Made by a program: the position numbers and the translations under genes. From contig NZ_NEVT01000007.1 in NCBI RefSeq assembly GCF_002261345.1, positions 124,001 through 188,000 of the forward strand: a stretch of DNA of 64,000 nucleotides, read 5' to 3'. This document shows positions 35,738 through 45,622 of the stretch, in pieces (the first letter of the stretch is position 1; every line of letters starts with the position of its first letter). Origin of the DNA: Bordetella genomosp. 2. GTDB taxonomy: Bacteria; Pseudomonadota; Gammaproteobacteria; Burkholderiales; Burkholderiaceae_B. The notes under the pieces are model-generated. The model saw only the letters and a list, made by a program, of their open reading frames with translations. It did not search any database and was not told the origin of the DNA.

Positions 35738-36484
35738 TCAACGGCCGGCGAAGCGCGGGTCGCGCTTGTCGCGGAAGCTGGCCAGGCCTTCCTGGTAGTC
35801 GGCGCTGCGGAACACGCGCTCGGTCTCGCGCCAGGCCAGGCCGGCCGTTTCCACCGGGCTTTGCGGCACGGTGGCGGCGGCGAAACGCTTGAGCATCGCC
35901 ATCACCAGCGGAGCGTTGGCGGCCAGCCGGCGCGCCAGCTTCATGGCCTCTTCCAGGTGCGCGCCGGGCTCGGCCAGGCGGTTGACCAGGCCGACCTCAT
36001 AGGCGCGCTGCGCGTCCAGTACCTCGCCCAGCAGCATCAGTTCCATCGCCACTTTGTGCGGGATGCGCGCGGCCAGCGAGGCGATCATGCCGCCGGCGAA
36101 GCCGAGCTTGGGTTCCGGATAGGTAAAGCGCGCGTCGCGGGTGGCGACGCACAAGTCGCACATGGCCACCAGCACCAGCGCGCCGCCCACGCACCAGCCG
36201 CTGACCGCGGCGATCAGCGGCTTGTCCAGCGCCACGCCGACATTCGGGGTGAAGCTGCGATAGTCGGGCGGGCTCTGGGCGTCGCGGTCGCGCCCCGACG
36301 AGAAGGCCCGGCTGCCCGCCGCGGTCAGGATGCCGACGCGGTCGTCGGGACTGTCGTTCAGCCGCATCCATGCCGCGGCCAGGCCGGCCTCGACCTCGGG
36401 GCCGATGGCATTGAGCCGTTCGGGACGGTTGATGGTGATGACGGCGATGCCGTCCCGCGATTCGTACGTCACCGCATCGCTCAT
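35738..36484 (-). CDS. Enoyl-CoA hydratase/isomerase family protein
   Basis: 248 aa crotonase-fold enzyme. Blocks: IAVITINRPERLNAI, FSSGRDRDA (oxyanion region), KPLIAAVSGWCVGGALVLVAMCDL and FTYPEPKLGFAGG. The second catalytic glutamate (YPEPKLG) is present but the first, usually in GGGCEL, reads GGALVL, so a plain hydratase reaction is uncertain. The ATG at 36484 overlaps the stop of the AMP-ligase gene (ATGA). It forms an operon with the ligase and a Bug protein. Confidence 0.84.
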   Translation of the reverse strand: MSDAVTYESRDGIAVITINRPERLNAIGPEVEAGLAAAWMRLNDSPDDRVGILTAAGSRAFSSGRDRDAQSPPDYRSFTPNVGVALDKPLIAAVSGWCVGGALVLVAMCDLCVATRDARFTYPEPKLGFAGGMIASLAARIPHKVAMELMLLGEVLDAQRAYEVGLVNRLAEPGAHLEEAMKLARRLAANAPLVMAMLKRFAAATVPQSPVETAGLAWRETERVFRSADYQEGLASFRDKRDPRFAGR

Positions 36485-37992
36485 AGCAGGTCTCCTATCT
36501 GTTGCAGTAACTGGGGTTTCAGGACTTTGCCGTTGGGCGCCACCGGCAGCGCCGGCACGAACAGGATGCGCCCGGGCCGCTTGTAGGGCGACAGCCGCTC
36601 GGCCAGGTGGGCCCGCAGCGCGGCTTCCTGCGGCTGGCGGCCGGGGGCCGGCTCGACCACCGCGACGATTTCTTCGTTGCCGGCCACCGCGTGACCGAAC
36701 ACGGCCGACAACTGCACGTCGGCATGACTGTTGAGAGCCTGCTCCACCTCCAGCGGCGAGACGTTGAAACCGGACCGGATGATCAAATCCTTGGCGCGGC
36801 CGACGATCTCGATGCGTCCGTCCGGCAGGCGGCGCGCCAGGTCCTGGCTGTTGAACCAGCCGTCCGGCCGCAGCACCGCGGCGGTCTGCCCGGGCGCGCG
36901 GAAATAGCCCAGCATCACGTTCGGCCCGCGCAGCCACAGTTCGCCTTCTGCGCCGTCGGGCACCTCGCGCCCCTCGGCGTCGCAGATGCGCACGCTCATG
37001 CCGGGGGTGGGCGGCCCCACCGCAGTGCCGGGATCGGGGTCTTCGAGGCGGGTCCAGCAGGTTCCGGAGGCCTCCGTCAGGCCGTAGCCGTTGTGCAGCG
37101 GCAGCCCGAACAGGGCGCGCGCTTGCGCGCGCAGCGTCGGATCCAGCGGCGCGCCCCCCGCGGCGATGAAGCGCAGCGCCGGCGCGGCGGCCCCGTCCGG
37201 GGCGGCCTGCACCAGGCGCGCGAACATGGCGGGCGCGCCCTGCAGGATGCTGATGCGCTCGCGCGCCAGCGCATCCAGGCAGCGGCGCGGCTCGAAGCGC
37301 GCCACCAGCCGGATGTGCGCGCCCGACGACAGCGTGCCGAGCAGGCCGGACGACAGCCCCATCACGTGCGTGATGGGCAGCACGCCGTACACCCGGTCCG
37401 CGGGGGTGACCTGGCGCAGCGTGCGCATCAGGCCGCCGATGTGCAGCAAGTTGGCGTGGCTCAGCATCACGCCCTTGGGCGTGCCGGTGCTGCCGGTGGT
37501 GTAGATCAGGGTGGCGACCTGCCGCGCGGCGTCGGCCTGCACGGGTTCGGCGGCACTGGCCGGATCGGCCGCGCCCACCGCCACCGCCCCGAACGGGGTG
37601 GCGTGCGCGGCGGCGCCATGGCGGCGGGCATGGGCGGCCGCGTCCGGCGAGGTGTCCAGCGCATACAGCAGGCGGCGCGGCTGCGCCAGGCGCGCCACCG
37701 TGTCGACCTCCAGCGGCGCGCGGCGGGCATTCTCGAGCACCGCCCACAGGTCGAGCCGGCCCGCCGCCAGGATGAGCGCGGCCAGCGTCGCGCCGTTCTC
37801 GCCCACCAGCATGACGCGCTCGCCGGGCGCGAGGCCGAGCCCGCGCAGGAACGCCTCGGCCTCGTCCACGCGCTGCGCCAGCTCCGCGTACGTCCAGTCG
37901 ACATGCGCATCGGACAACGCCGGCTGCCGCGGCGCGCGGCGCGCCCAATCGGCCAGGCAATCGGCCAGCCGGCGCGGCGCGGGCGCGCTCAT
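36481..37992 (-). CDS. AMP-forming acyl-CoA synthetase/ligase
   Basis: 503 aa ANL-superfamily enzyme. ATP-binding loop LIYTTGSTGTPKGVMLSHANLL, A5 motif YGLTEASG, A7 GWFNSQDLARR, A8 IVGRAKDLIIRSGFNVSPLEVE and the catalytic lysine near the end (PVAPNGKVLKP) are all intact. It activates an unidentified carboxylic acid to its CoA ester for the adjoining enoyl-CoA hydratase-like enzyme. The start at 37992 overlaps the Bug-gene stop (ATGA). Confidence 0.88.
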   Translation of the reverse strand: MSAPAPRRLADCLADWARRAPRQPALSDAHVDWTYAELAQRVDEAEAFLRGLGLAPGERVMLVGENGATLAALILAAGRLDLWAVLENARRAPLEVDTVARLAQPRRLLYALDTSPDAAAHARRHGAAAHATPFGAVAVGAADPASAAEPVQADAARQVATLIYTTGSTGTPKGVMLSHANLLHIGGLMRTLRQVTPADRVYGVLPITHVMGLSSGLLGTLSSGAHIRLVARFEPRRCLDALARERISILQGAPAMFARLVQAAPDGAAAPALRFIAAGGAPLDPTLRAQARALFGLPLHNGYGLTEASGTCWTRLEDPDPGTAVGPPTPGMSVRICDAEGREVPDGAEGELWLRGPNVMLGYFRAPGQTAAVLRPDGWFNSQDLARRLPDGRIEIVGRAKDLIIRSGFNVSPLEVEQALNSHADVQLSAVFGHAVAGNEEIVAVVEPAPGRQPQEAALRAHLAERLSPYKRPGRILFVPALPVAPNGKVLKPQLLQQIGDLL

Positions 37993-38960
37993 TGCGGCTC
38001 CACCTTCATTTCGCGGGTCAGCTTCTGCCAGCGCTGCATTTCCGCCTCTACATACGCGCCGAAGGCCTGCGGGGTCGAGCCGGCGGGCTCGGCGCCCAGC
38101 GTGGTGAGCGTCTTGCGCACCCCCTCGGTCTGCAGCATGGCATTGATGTCGGCGCTGACCCGCTCGAGAATCGGCTGGGGCGTGCCGGCCGGCGCCCACA
38201 CGCCGTACCAGGCGGTCACGTCGTAGCCCGGCAGGCTCTCGCCGATGGCCGGCACGTCGGGCAGGTAGCTGGACCGCTTGGGCGTGGTCACGCCCAGCAC
38301 GCGCACCTGGCCCGCCGCGATATACGGCAGCGCCTCGTTGGCGAAGAACATGGTGGACTGCCCGCCGATCACCGACTGGATCGCCTGGGTGCCGCCCTTG
38401 AACGGCACGTTGACGATCTGCGCGCCGGACAGCACCTTGAACAGCTCGCACGACAGATACGGCGACGAACCCACGCCCGACGTCGAGCAGCTCAGCGATT
38501 CGGGCTCGCGCTTGGCCAGCGTGATCAGTTCGCCGAGCGTGCGCGCGGGCACCTTGGGCCCGACGGCCAGGTAGTTGGGCACCGACGTCACCTGCGCGAC
38601 CGGCGCCAGGTCCTTGCGCAGGTCATACAACGGCTCTTTATAGAAGAAGTTGTTGAGCACATTCGAGATGCTGCCGAGCAGGAAGGTGTAGCCGTCGGGC
38701 TCGGCGCGGGCGACGAATTGCGAGCCCAGCATGCTGCCGGCGCCGGGCTTGTTCTCCACCACCACCGTCTGCTTGAGGCTTTCGGTCAGGCGCGCGGCGA
38801 TCATGCGCCCCAGGGTGTCGGATGCGCCGCCGGCGGTGTACGGCACGATCATGCGGATCGGCTTGTCCTCGGGCCAGGCCGCCTGCGCGGCGAGCGGCGC
38901 CAGTCCCAGCAACAAGAGCGATGACAACAGGCCGCGGCCGCGGCGCGCAAGATGATTCAT
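37989..38960 (-). CDS. Bug-family tripartite-tricarboxylate substrate-binding protein
   Basis: 323 aa. Signal peptide (LLSSLLLLGLAPLAAQA, cleaved near residue 27), then PIRMIVPYTAGGASDTLGRMIA, VENKPGAGSMLGSQFVARAEPDGYTFLLG, NVPFKGGTQAIQSVIGGQ and DVPAIGESLPGYDVTAWYG. First gene of the Bug-ligase-hydratase operon, so its ligand is probably the acid activated by that ligase. No TctA/TctB genes nearby. Confidence 0.9.
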   Translation of the reverse strand: MNHLARRGRGLLSSLLLLGLAPLAAQAAWPEDKPIRMIVPYTAGGASDTLGRMIAARLTESLKQTVVVENKPGAGSMLGSQFVARAEPDGYTFLLGSISNVLNNFFYKEPLYDLRKDLAPVAQVTSVPNYLAVGPKVPARTLGELITLAKREPESLSCSTSGVGSSPYLSCELFKVLSGAQIVNVPFKGGTQAIQSVIGGQSTMFFANEALPYIAAGQVRVLGVTTPKRSSYLPDVPAIGESLPGYDVTAWYGVWAPAGTPQPILERVSADINAMLQTEGVRKTLTTLGAEPAGSTPQAFGAYVEAEMQRWQKLTREMKVEPQ

Positions 38961-39025
38961 GGTTGTCTCCTCCGCCTGCGTTCATGCGCAGGCGTGTGGT
39001 TGTCGGAAAGGCGGGCGGCGCCCGC

Positions 39026-39367
39026 TCAGCGCTGGAACTGGCCGAAGGCTTCCAGGGCGCGCACCGAATACACATAAGCGGCGCCGGCATTGAGCGCCAC
39101 CGCGGTGCCCAGCGCCTCGGCGACTTCCTCGGCGGTGGCGCCGGCCTGCTGCGCCGCCGCCGCGTGCGAGGAAATGCAGCCGTCGCAGCGCGTGGTCACC
39201 GCCACGGCCAGCGCGATCAGTTCGCGGGTCTTGGCGTCGAGCGCCTGGCCCTTGCCGAGCGCCTCGTTGAGGCCGCGATACGCGCCGACCACCGGCGGAT
39301 TGGCCTCGGCGAACGCGCCGGCGGCCTTGCGCAGGTTGGTCAGCGTGTCGGTCCAGTTATTCATCAT
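39026..39367 (-). CDS. Carboxymuconolactone-decarboxylase/AhpD-like protein
   Basis: 113 aa. The CMD fold is shown by KTRELIALAVAVTTRCDGCISSHAAAAQQAGATAEEV with the CxxC (CDGC) and nearby histidine that in AhpD carry alkylhydroperoxidase activity. It therefore looks like the AhpD branch rather than a true decarboxylase. It lies between a Bug gene and an enolase-superfamily gene on the same strand, possibly in one transcript. An ATG one codon later (39364) is an alternative start. Confidence 0.85.
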   Translation of the reverse strand: MMNNWTDTLTNLRKAAGAFAEANPPVVGAYRGLNEALGKGQALDAKTRELIALAVAVTTRCDGCISSHAAAAQQAGATAEEVAEALGTAVALNAGAAYVYSVRALEAFGQFQR

Positions 39368-39422
39368 GGTGCTTGTCTCCTTGGGTACGGGGGATGAAGG
39401 CGGGCCGCGGCCCGCCGCGGGT

Positions 39423-40625
39423 TCAATGGCGCGGGCGCGGCTGGATCAGGCCGCCGCCGGCCTTGGGCGGATGCGCGCGCAGCGCCTCCTCGATCGGGTC
39501 GGTGCCCCAGCCGGGCCGGTCCGGCACCAGCAAGTGGCCGTCGCGGTATTCGGGCGCATGCGTGAACAGCTCGTCGTCCCAGGCGAGCCGGTCGATGTCG
39601 GTTTCCATGATGCGGAAGTTGGGCACCGCGCAGGCAAAATGCGCGTTCATGAAGGTGCACAGGTGGCCATAGAAGTTGTGCGGCGCCACGTTGACCTCGT
39701 GCGTCTCGGCCAGGTCGGCGATCTTCATCGACTGCCACACGCCGTTCCACACCGCGTCCACGATGGCCACGTCGACCGCGTTGCCGCGCAGGAACGGCAG
39801 GAACTCGCGGGTGCCGAACAGCGTCTCGCAGGAACTCACCGGATGGGGGCTGTGCTGGCGGATGTAGGCCAGGGCGTCGGGGCTGTAGCTGTCGATCTCG
39901 ACCCAGAACAGGTCGTGGTCGGCGATGGCCCGCAACAGCTTGAGATAGCCCTCGGTCTTGGCGTTGAAGTTCAGGTCCAGCAGGATGTCCATGTCGGGGC
40001 CGGCGCCGTCGCGCAGTGCCTCGAGGTTGTCGCGCAGGTTGCGGATCAGCCGGCGCTCGACGTTCAGCTCGGGGTAGAACGGCGCCGCGAAGCCCGGCCG
40101 CCAGGCATGCGCGGGGCCGTCGTCGAACAGGAACAGGTTGGTCTTGAGGGCGCTGAAGCCGCGCTCGCGCGCCTCGGCGCCCATGGCCTTGACGCCGTCC
40201 AGGCCGGTGACGGGCGGGCCGAAGTACTTGGGATGGTTGATCCGCCACGCCGGGCAATGCGACCAGTACACGCGCAGCCGGTCGCGCAGCTTGCCCCCCA
40301 GCAGCTCGTAGCACGGCACGCCGAGCGCCTTGGCGCGCACATCCAGCAAGGCGTTCTCGAGCGCGCCGATGCCCTCGCCCACCACCCCGCCGGCCGCCGG
40401 GCGGGTCCGGCTGTACGCCTCGGCATAGAAGCGCTGCGGGCCGGGCACGGGCTGGCCGACCAGGCCCTGCGCCAACTGCGCGATGACGGCGCTCACGCCC
40501 GGCGAGCCGAACCCTTCGTCGTATTCGCTCCAGCCGACGATGCCCGCGTCGGTCTCGATCTTCAGGAAGTGATAGTTGCGCCAGCCCGCGTCGCACGCGA
40601 GGGTTTCGACATTGACGATCTTCAC
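39423..40625 (-). CDS. Mandelate-racemase/enolase-superfamily enzyme (sugar-acid dehydratase-like)
   Basis: 400 aa. Capping domain then TIM barrel of the enolase superfamily. Metal ligands: the aspartate in MDILLDLNFN, and glutamates in FWVEIDSYSP and SSCETLFGTREF; a histidine in VAPHNFYGHL is the probable general base. The N-terminus (VETLACDAGWRNYHFLKIETDAGIVGWSE, in short parts) resembles galactonate/gluconate-type dehydratases. Divergent regulation is suggested by IclR-type operator copies upstream, matching those in front of the next Bug gene, so it probably belongs to the same regulon. The substrate is unknown. Confidence 0.83.
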   Translation of the reverse strand: MKIVNVETLACDAGWRNYHFLKIETDAGIVGWSEYDEGFGSPGVSAVIAQLAQGLVGQPVPGPQRFYAEAYSRTRPAAGGVVGEGIGALENALLDVRAKALGVPCYELLGGKLRDRLRVYWSHCPAWRINHPKYFGPPVTGLDGVKAMGAEARERGFSALKTNLFLFDDGPAHAWRPGFAAPFYPELNVERRLIRNLRDNLEALRDGAGPDMDILLDLNFNAKTEGYLKLLRAIADHDLFWVEIDSYSPDALAYIRQHSPHPVSSCETLFGTREFLPFLRGNAVDVAIVDAVWNGVWQSMKIADLAETHEVNVAPHNFYGHLCTFMNAHFACAVPNFRIMETDIDRLAWDDELFTHAPEYRDGHLLVPDRPGWGTDPIEEALRAHPPKAGGGLIQPRPRH

Positions 40626-40639
40626 GCAGTCTCCTTATT

Positions 40640-40745
40640 TCCCAAAATTTAGGACTTATATCTTTTTATTCAGGACTTAAATTCATACTACGCGCAAAAT
40701 CCGCGTCGTTCAACCTTTTGGATATTGCGTCCTGTTATTTGGGAT
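40640..40745. promoter_or_regulatory. IclR-type operator copies before the enolase-superfamily gene
   Basis: Two degenerate palindromes, TCCCAAAATTTAGGAC (40640-40655) and GTCCTGTTATTTGGGAT (40729-40745), resemble the perfect ATCCCAA-TTT-TTGGGAT at 42766. A direct repeat AGGACTTA (40651-, 40672-) lies next to the first. AT-rich stretch 40640-40740 should hold the promoter of the gene starting at 40625. Confidence 0.5.
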
Positions 40746-40763
40746 TAACGAGCGCTTGCATGG

Positions 40764-40835
40764 TGGGTGTCGGACACCCATGCGAAAACAGGCCAGACGG
40801 CCAAGGTGCCAGACACCCTGTGGGTGTCTGGCACC
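40764..40835. repeat. Pair of GGTGTC/GACACC hairpins
   Basis: TGGGTGTC-G-GACACCCA (40764-40780) and the perfect 14-bp hairpin GGTGCCAGACACCC-TGT-GGGTGTCTGGCACC (40805-40835), both followed by ATGCGAA. A single half, GGGTGTCTGGCACC, recurs at 46593-46606 inside locus C. They look like members of a short dispersed repeat; located after the IclR gene they may also terminate its transcript. Confidence 0.6.
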
Positions 40836-40852
40836 TATGCGAAGAGGAGAGG

Positions 40853-40872
40853 CGCCATGCGCGCGCATGGCG
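40853..40872. repeat. Perfect 20-bp palindrome downstream of the IclR gene
   Basis: CGCCATGCGCGCGCATGGCG is perfectly self-complementary, 48 bases after the IclR stop. Its core GCGCATGGCG also occurs in the arm of repeat unit C1 (46431-46440). Function unknown; a terminator role is possible but no T tract is present. Confidence 0.5.
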
Positions 40873-40919
40873 GGGCAAGAAAAGCAGAAGGCCGCGCGCG
40901 GCTGGCGCGGCGGCCGGCG

Positions 40920-41696
40920 TCAGGCCGTGCCGGCTGGCGTGGCGTAGGGGCCGGAGTAGCCCAGCTGCCGCGAGATGGCCTCGGCGGCTTCGAGGATGAG
41001 CGGGACATACTGGGCCATCTTGACCGAGGTCAGGCGGTCCAGCGGGCCGGAGATGCCGAGCGCCGCCACCGGCCGCTCCAGGCCGCTGAAAATCGGCGCG
41101 GCCACGCCGCCGATGCCGTCGCGCCATTCGCCCCGGTTGATGGCGTAGCCGGCGCGCGCGACCTCGGCCAGTTCCTGCTTGAGCACGTCTTCCGTGGCGC
41201 GCGTGGTCTGGGTGTGCGAATGCAGCTGGCTCTTGTAGTGCGAGATGTAGTCGAGCTGCTGGAACGCCAGCAGGGCCTTGCCGGTGGCCACGGCATAGGC
41301 CGGCGCGCGGCCGCCGATCACCGAATAGGCGCGGATGGGCTGCGGGCTGTCGATCTTGTCGATGTAGACCACGTCCAGCCCGTCGAGCACCGACAGGTGC
41401 ACGGTCTCGCCGGTCTGGATCGCCAGGGCGCGCATGAAGGGCGGCGCGTAGCTGCGGACATCCATGTTCGACAGCTGCCGCGCGCCCAGCTCGAACATCT
41501 TCAGCGTGCTGCGATAGCTGCCCGTGTCCTGGTCGCGCACCACGTAGCCGGCATGGGCCAGCGTCTGCAGGGTCCGGTGGGTGTTGCTGCGCGACAGCCC
41601 GCACACCTTGGCGATCTCGTCCAGCGTATGCGCCCGGCCGTCGAGCTTGCTGACGGTCTCGAGCACCATCAATCCCTTCAGTAGAGTCTTGTCCAT
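40920..41696 (-). CDS. IclR-family transcriptional regulator
   Basis: 258 aa. N-terminal winged helix (LLKGLMVLETVSKLDG; AKVCGLSRSNTHRTLQTLAHAGYV) and the C-terminal IclR effector domain (TVHLSVLDGLDVVYIDKIDS; YAVATGKALLAFQ; GGVAAPIFSG). It lies between an enolase-superfamily gene and a Bug gene, both preceded by matching palindromes, and is the obvious controller of this whole acyl-CoA cluster. It is followed by the GGTGTC hairpins. Confidence 0.88.
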   Translation of the reverse strand: MDKTLLKGLMVLETVSKLDGRAHTLDEIAKVCGLSRSNTHRTLQTLAHAGYVVRDQDTGSYRSTLKMFELGARQLSNMDVRSYAPPFMRALAIQTGETVHLSVLDGLDVVYIDKIDSPQPIRAYSVIGGRAPAYAVATGKALLAFQQLDYISHYKSQLHSHTQTTRATEDVLKQELAEVARAGYAINRGEWRDGIGGVAAPIFSGLERPVAALGISGPLDRLTSVKMAQYVPLILEAAEAISRQLGYSGPYATPAGTA

Positions 41697-41764
41697 GTAC
41701 GGTTACCAGATTGCCACGCACGCCATTGTATGCGCTGCCCCCCGGGCATCCCGGCCGCTTGCGG

Positions 41765-42745
<981 letters not shown>

Positions 42746-42765
42746 GTCAGTCTCCTTTGAGGGTT

Positions 42766-42782
42766 ATCCCAATTTTTGGGAT
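42766..42782. promoter_or_regulatory. Perfect IclR-type operator between the Bug and CaiB genes
   Basis: ATCCCAA-TTT-TTGGGAT, perfect 7-base arms with a 3-base centre, in the AT-rich region between divergent Bug and CaiB genes. The half sequence TTTGGGAT and the flank TTTAAATTC also occur before the enolase-superfamily gene, linking both to the IclR regulator. Confidence 0.65.
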
Positions 42783-42872
42783 TTAAATTCTATTATTTGA
42801 TTTTTTATAGGCTCCCATATAACATTTCAGGCGTCAATCGCATTCGGCCGGGGACGGCCCACAGGAGCACAA

Positions 42873-44033
42873 ATGAAGCAGGAATCCACCCTGGCGGGTG
42901 TACGGGTCATCGAAATCTGCAATGTGGCGGCCGGGCCGTTCTGCGGCCTGCTGCTGGCCGACATGGGGGCCGACGTGGTCAAGATCGAACCCCCCGGCAC
43001 GGGCGACACCCTGCGCAGCTGGGCGCCCATCACCGATGGCTACAGCGAGAATTTCGCCTCGCTGAACCGCAACAAGCGCTCGGTGGCCCTGAACCTGAAG
43101 GACGAGGCCGACCGCCAGGTGGCGGCCGACCTGATCGCGCATGCCGACGTGCTGATCGAAAACAACCGGCCCGGCGTCATGGACCGGCTCGGCCTGGGCT
43201 ACCAGGCCATGTCGGCGCGCAACCCCAGGCTGGTCTATTGCTCCATCTCGGCCTACGGGCAGAGCGGCCCGCGCAGCCAGGAAGGCGGCTTCGACCTGAC
43301 CCTGCAGGCCATGAGCGGCCTCATGAGCGTCACCGGCGAGCCGGACGGCGCCCCGGTCAAGTGCGGCGTGCCGGTCTGCGATTTCACTGCCGGGCTGTAC
43401 GGCGCCTTCTCGGTGGCGGCCGCGCTGCGCGCCGTGCAGGCGGGCCAGCCGGGCACGCACATCGATGTCTCGATGCTCGGCGCCACGCTGGGCATCGCCG
43501 CGCTGCAGACTTCCCAGTACTTCGGCATGGGGGTGGATCCGGTCAAGCTGGGCTCGGCGCACCCGCGCAATGCCCCCTACCAGGTGTTCCGCTGCCAGGG
43601 CGGCTATTTCGGCATGGCGGCCGGCAACGACTCGCTCTGGAAGGCCGTGTGCCAGGTGGTCGGCCGCCCGGAACTGTTCGACGACGAACGCTATGCCAGC
43701 ACCACCGCGCGCGCCACCCACCAGGAAAGCCTGCGCGACACCCTGGAAGAGATCTTCGCCGGCGCGGACGCCGACACCTGGCTGGCGCGCTTTCGCGAGG
43801 CCGGCGTGCCGTGCGCGCCCATCAACCGCTATTCCGACGTGCTGGGCGACCCGCAGGTCGAGCACATGCAATGGGTGCAGGACCTGACGCTGCCCAACGG
43901 CGCGCAGACCAGGACCTTCGTCTCGCCCATCCGCTTCGACGCGCGCACCGCTGGCGTGGCGCGCCGCCCGCCCGGGCTGGGCGAGCACAACGCGGAAGTG
44001 CTGGCCGAATTGCGCGCCCGGGTGGAGCAATGA
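42873..44033 (+). CDS. CaiB/BaiF (class III) CoA-transferase
   Basis: 386 aa. LAGVRVIEICNVAAGPFCGLLLADMGADVVKIEPP (in two parts), SLNRNKRSVALNLKDE, LIENNRPGVMDRLGL and the catalytic region GGFDLTLQAMSGLMSVTG with Asp141 at the expected position, unlike the other CaiB protein in this window. C-terminus RRPPGLGEHNAEVL is standard. It starts a five-gene run (CaiB, crotonase-like, two CoA-transferase-family subunits, AMP-ligase). The stop overlaps the next start (ATGA). Confidence 0.9.
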   Translation: MKQESTLAGVRVIEICNVAAGPFCGLLLADMGADVVKIEPPGTGDTLRSWAPITDGYSENFASLNRNKRSVALNLKDEADRQVAADLIAHADVLIENNRPGVMDRLGLGYQAMSARNPRLVYCSISAYGQSGPRSQEGGFDLTLQAMSGLMSVTGEPDGAPVKCGVPVCDFTAGLYGAFSVAAALRAVQAGQPGTHIDVSMLGATLGIAALQTSQYFGMGVDPVKLGSAHPRNAPYQVFRCQGGYFGMAAGNDSLWKAVCQVVGRPELFDDERYASTTARATHQESLRDTLEEIFAGADADTWLARFREAGVPCAPINRYSDVLGDPQVEHMQWVQDLTLPNGAQTRTFVSPIRFDARTAGVARRPPGLGEHNAEVLAELRARVEQ

Positions 44034-44761
44034 CGGCCATGACCGACACCGTGCTCGCCATCGACAAGTCGCCGCAAGCCTGGACCTACACGCTCAACCG
44101 GCCCGACAAGCGCAACGCGCTGTCGGCCGAGCTGGTCGAGGCGCTGATCGAAGGCGTCGACGCCGCACATGCGGAACAGATCCCCCTGCTGGTATTCCGC
44201 GGGGCGGGCAAGAACTTCAGCGCCGGGTTCGACTTCACCGGCTATGAAGCGCAAAGCGAGGGCGACCTGCTGTTGCGCATGGTGCGCATCGAGACCTTGC
44301 TGCAACGCGTGGCCGGCTCGCCCAGCCTGACCCTGGCGCTGGCCCATGGCCGCAATTTCGGCGCCGGGGTCGACCTGGTCGCCGCCTGCAAGCTGCGCCT
44401 GTGCACGCCCGACGCCAGCTTCCGCATGCCCGGCCTGAAGTTCGGGCTGGTGCTGGGCACCCGGCGCTTCCGCAATATGGTGGGCGCCGACAATGCGCTG
44501 TCCATCCTGGGCAGCGCGCGCAGCTTCGACGCCGAGGAAGCCGCCCGCATCGGCTTCGTGCAAGGGCTCGCGGCCGACGCCGACTGGCCGGCCCAGGTGC
44601 AGCAAGCGGCCGACACCGCCACGGCGCTCGACGCGCCGACGCGCGCCAGCCTCTACCAAGCACTCGACACCAATGCGCCCGACGCCGATCTGGCGGCGCT
44701 GGTCCGGTCGGCATCGCGGCCGGGGTTCAAGGCGCGCATACGGCAATACCTGGACGGCTGA
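44030..44761 (+). CDS. Enoyl-CoA hydratase/isomerase family protein, atypical active site
   Basis: 243 aa crotonase fold: WTYTLNRPDKRNALSAELV, FRGAGKNFSAGFDFTGYE and LAHGRNFGAGVDLVAACKLRL. The second catalytic glutamate normally found in F..PE..LG reads FRMPGLKFG, so a glycine takes its place; the first glutamate is also missing. It may be an isomerase, hydrolase or decarboxylase of the superfamily rather than a hydratase. The ATG at 44030 overlaps the CaiB stop; an ATG three codons later is possible. Confidence 0.82.
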   Translation: MTAMTDTVLAIDKSPQAWTYTLNRPDKRNALSAELVEALIEGVDAAHAEQIPLLVFRGAGKNFSAGFDFTGYEAQSEGDLLLRMVRIETLLQRVAGSPSLTLALAHGRNFGAGVDLVAACKLRLCTPDASFRMPGLKFGLVLGTRRFRNMVGADNALSILGSARSFDAEEAARIGFVQGLAADADWPAQVQQAADTATALDAPTRASLYQALDTNAPDADLAALVRSASRPGFKARIRQYLDG

Positions 44762-44794
44762 CCCAGCCCGCCCGGCCACGGAGGAGGAACATTC

Positions 44795-45622
44795 ATGTCA
44801 TCCGGATTCAACCAGCAAGACAAGCAGGTGGCGCTGGCCGACCTGGCCGCGCTGATACCCGACGGCGCCTCGGTCGCGCTGGGCGGCAGCTTCCTGCATC
44901 GCGGGCCGTTCGCGTTCGTGCGCGAACTGGTGCGGCAGAACAAGGCGCGCCTGGAAATCATCAAGCAGTCGCCCGGCTACGACATCGATCTGTTGTGCCG
45001 CGCCGGCGTCGCGGCGCGCGCGCGCACCGGCATCGTCGCCATGGAAGGCAACTTCGGCCTGGCGCCCTATTACCGGAAGGCGGTCGAGACGGGCAAGCTG
45101 GAACTGGAAGAACACGCCTGCGCCACCCTGACCGCCGGCCTGCGGGCCGCCGCCTACGGGGTGCCGTTCCAGCCCTGCGCGGGGGTCGAGGGCAGCCAGC
45201 TGATCGACATCAACGGCTGGCAGCGCCTAGAAGACCCTTATGGCACGGGCAAGTCGGCCTGGGTGATCCCGGCGGTGCAGCCGGATTTCGCCGTGATCCA
45301 CGCCAATGAAGTGGATCGCCGCGGCAATGTGCGGGTGCTGGGCACTTCGCACTGGGACCGCATCATGAGCCGCGCCGCGCGCAGCGTGCTGGTGGTGGCC
45401 GAGCGCGTGGTCGACAGCGAGGTGTTCGAGCGCCAGCCCGAGGTCACGCTGGTTCCGTATTTCATGGTGCAGGCCTACGCGGTGGTGCCGCGCGGCGCGT
45501 GGCCGGGCTCGTGCTGGCCGGAGTATGAAATCGATTATGCAGCGGTGGAGCATTACCTGGATCCCGCCGCGCTGCAGGCGCACCTGGACGCCGCGCCCGA
45601 AGCCTCGCAGGAGCACGCATGA
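44795..45622 (+). CDS. GctA/IpdA-like CoA-transferase family subunit alpha
   Basis: 275 aa. LADLAALIPDGASVALGGSFLHRGPFAFVRELVRQ is the class I CoA-transferase opening (glutaconate type A subunit); further blocks are AATLTAGLRAAAYGVPFQP-like and DFAVIHANEVDRRGNVRVLGTSHWD. It pairs with the overlapping downstream subunit. As the partner lacks the catalytic glutamate, the pair may instead be a ring-opening hydrolase like IpdAB. GGAGGA precedes the ATG. Confidence 0.82.
   Translation: MSSGFNQQDKQVALADLAALIPDGASVALGGSFLHRGPFAFVRELVRQNKARLEIIKQSPGYDIDLLCRAGVAARARTGIVAMEGNFGLAPYYRKAVETGKLELEEHACATLTAGLRAAAYGVPFQPCAGVEGSQLIDINGWQRLEDPYGTGKSAWVIPAVQPDFAVIHANEVDRRGNVRVLGTSHWDRIMSRAARSVLVVAERVVDSEVFERQPEVTLVPYFMVQAYAVVPRGAWPGSCWPEYEIDYAAVEHYLDPAALQAHLDAAPEASQEHA

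Noticed and set aside
42873-44033. Naming this protein formyl-CoA transferase (frc)
   Set aside because: The catalytic Asp is present but no oxalyl-CoA decarboxylase gene is near, and class III transferases cannot be named by substrate from motif alone.
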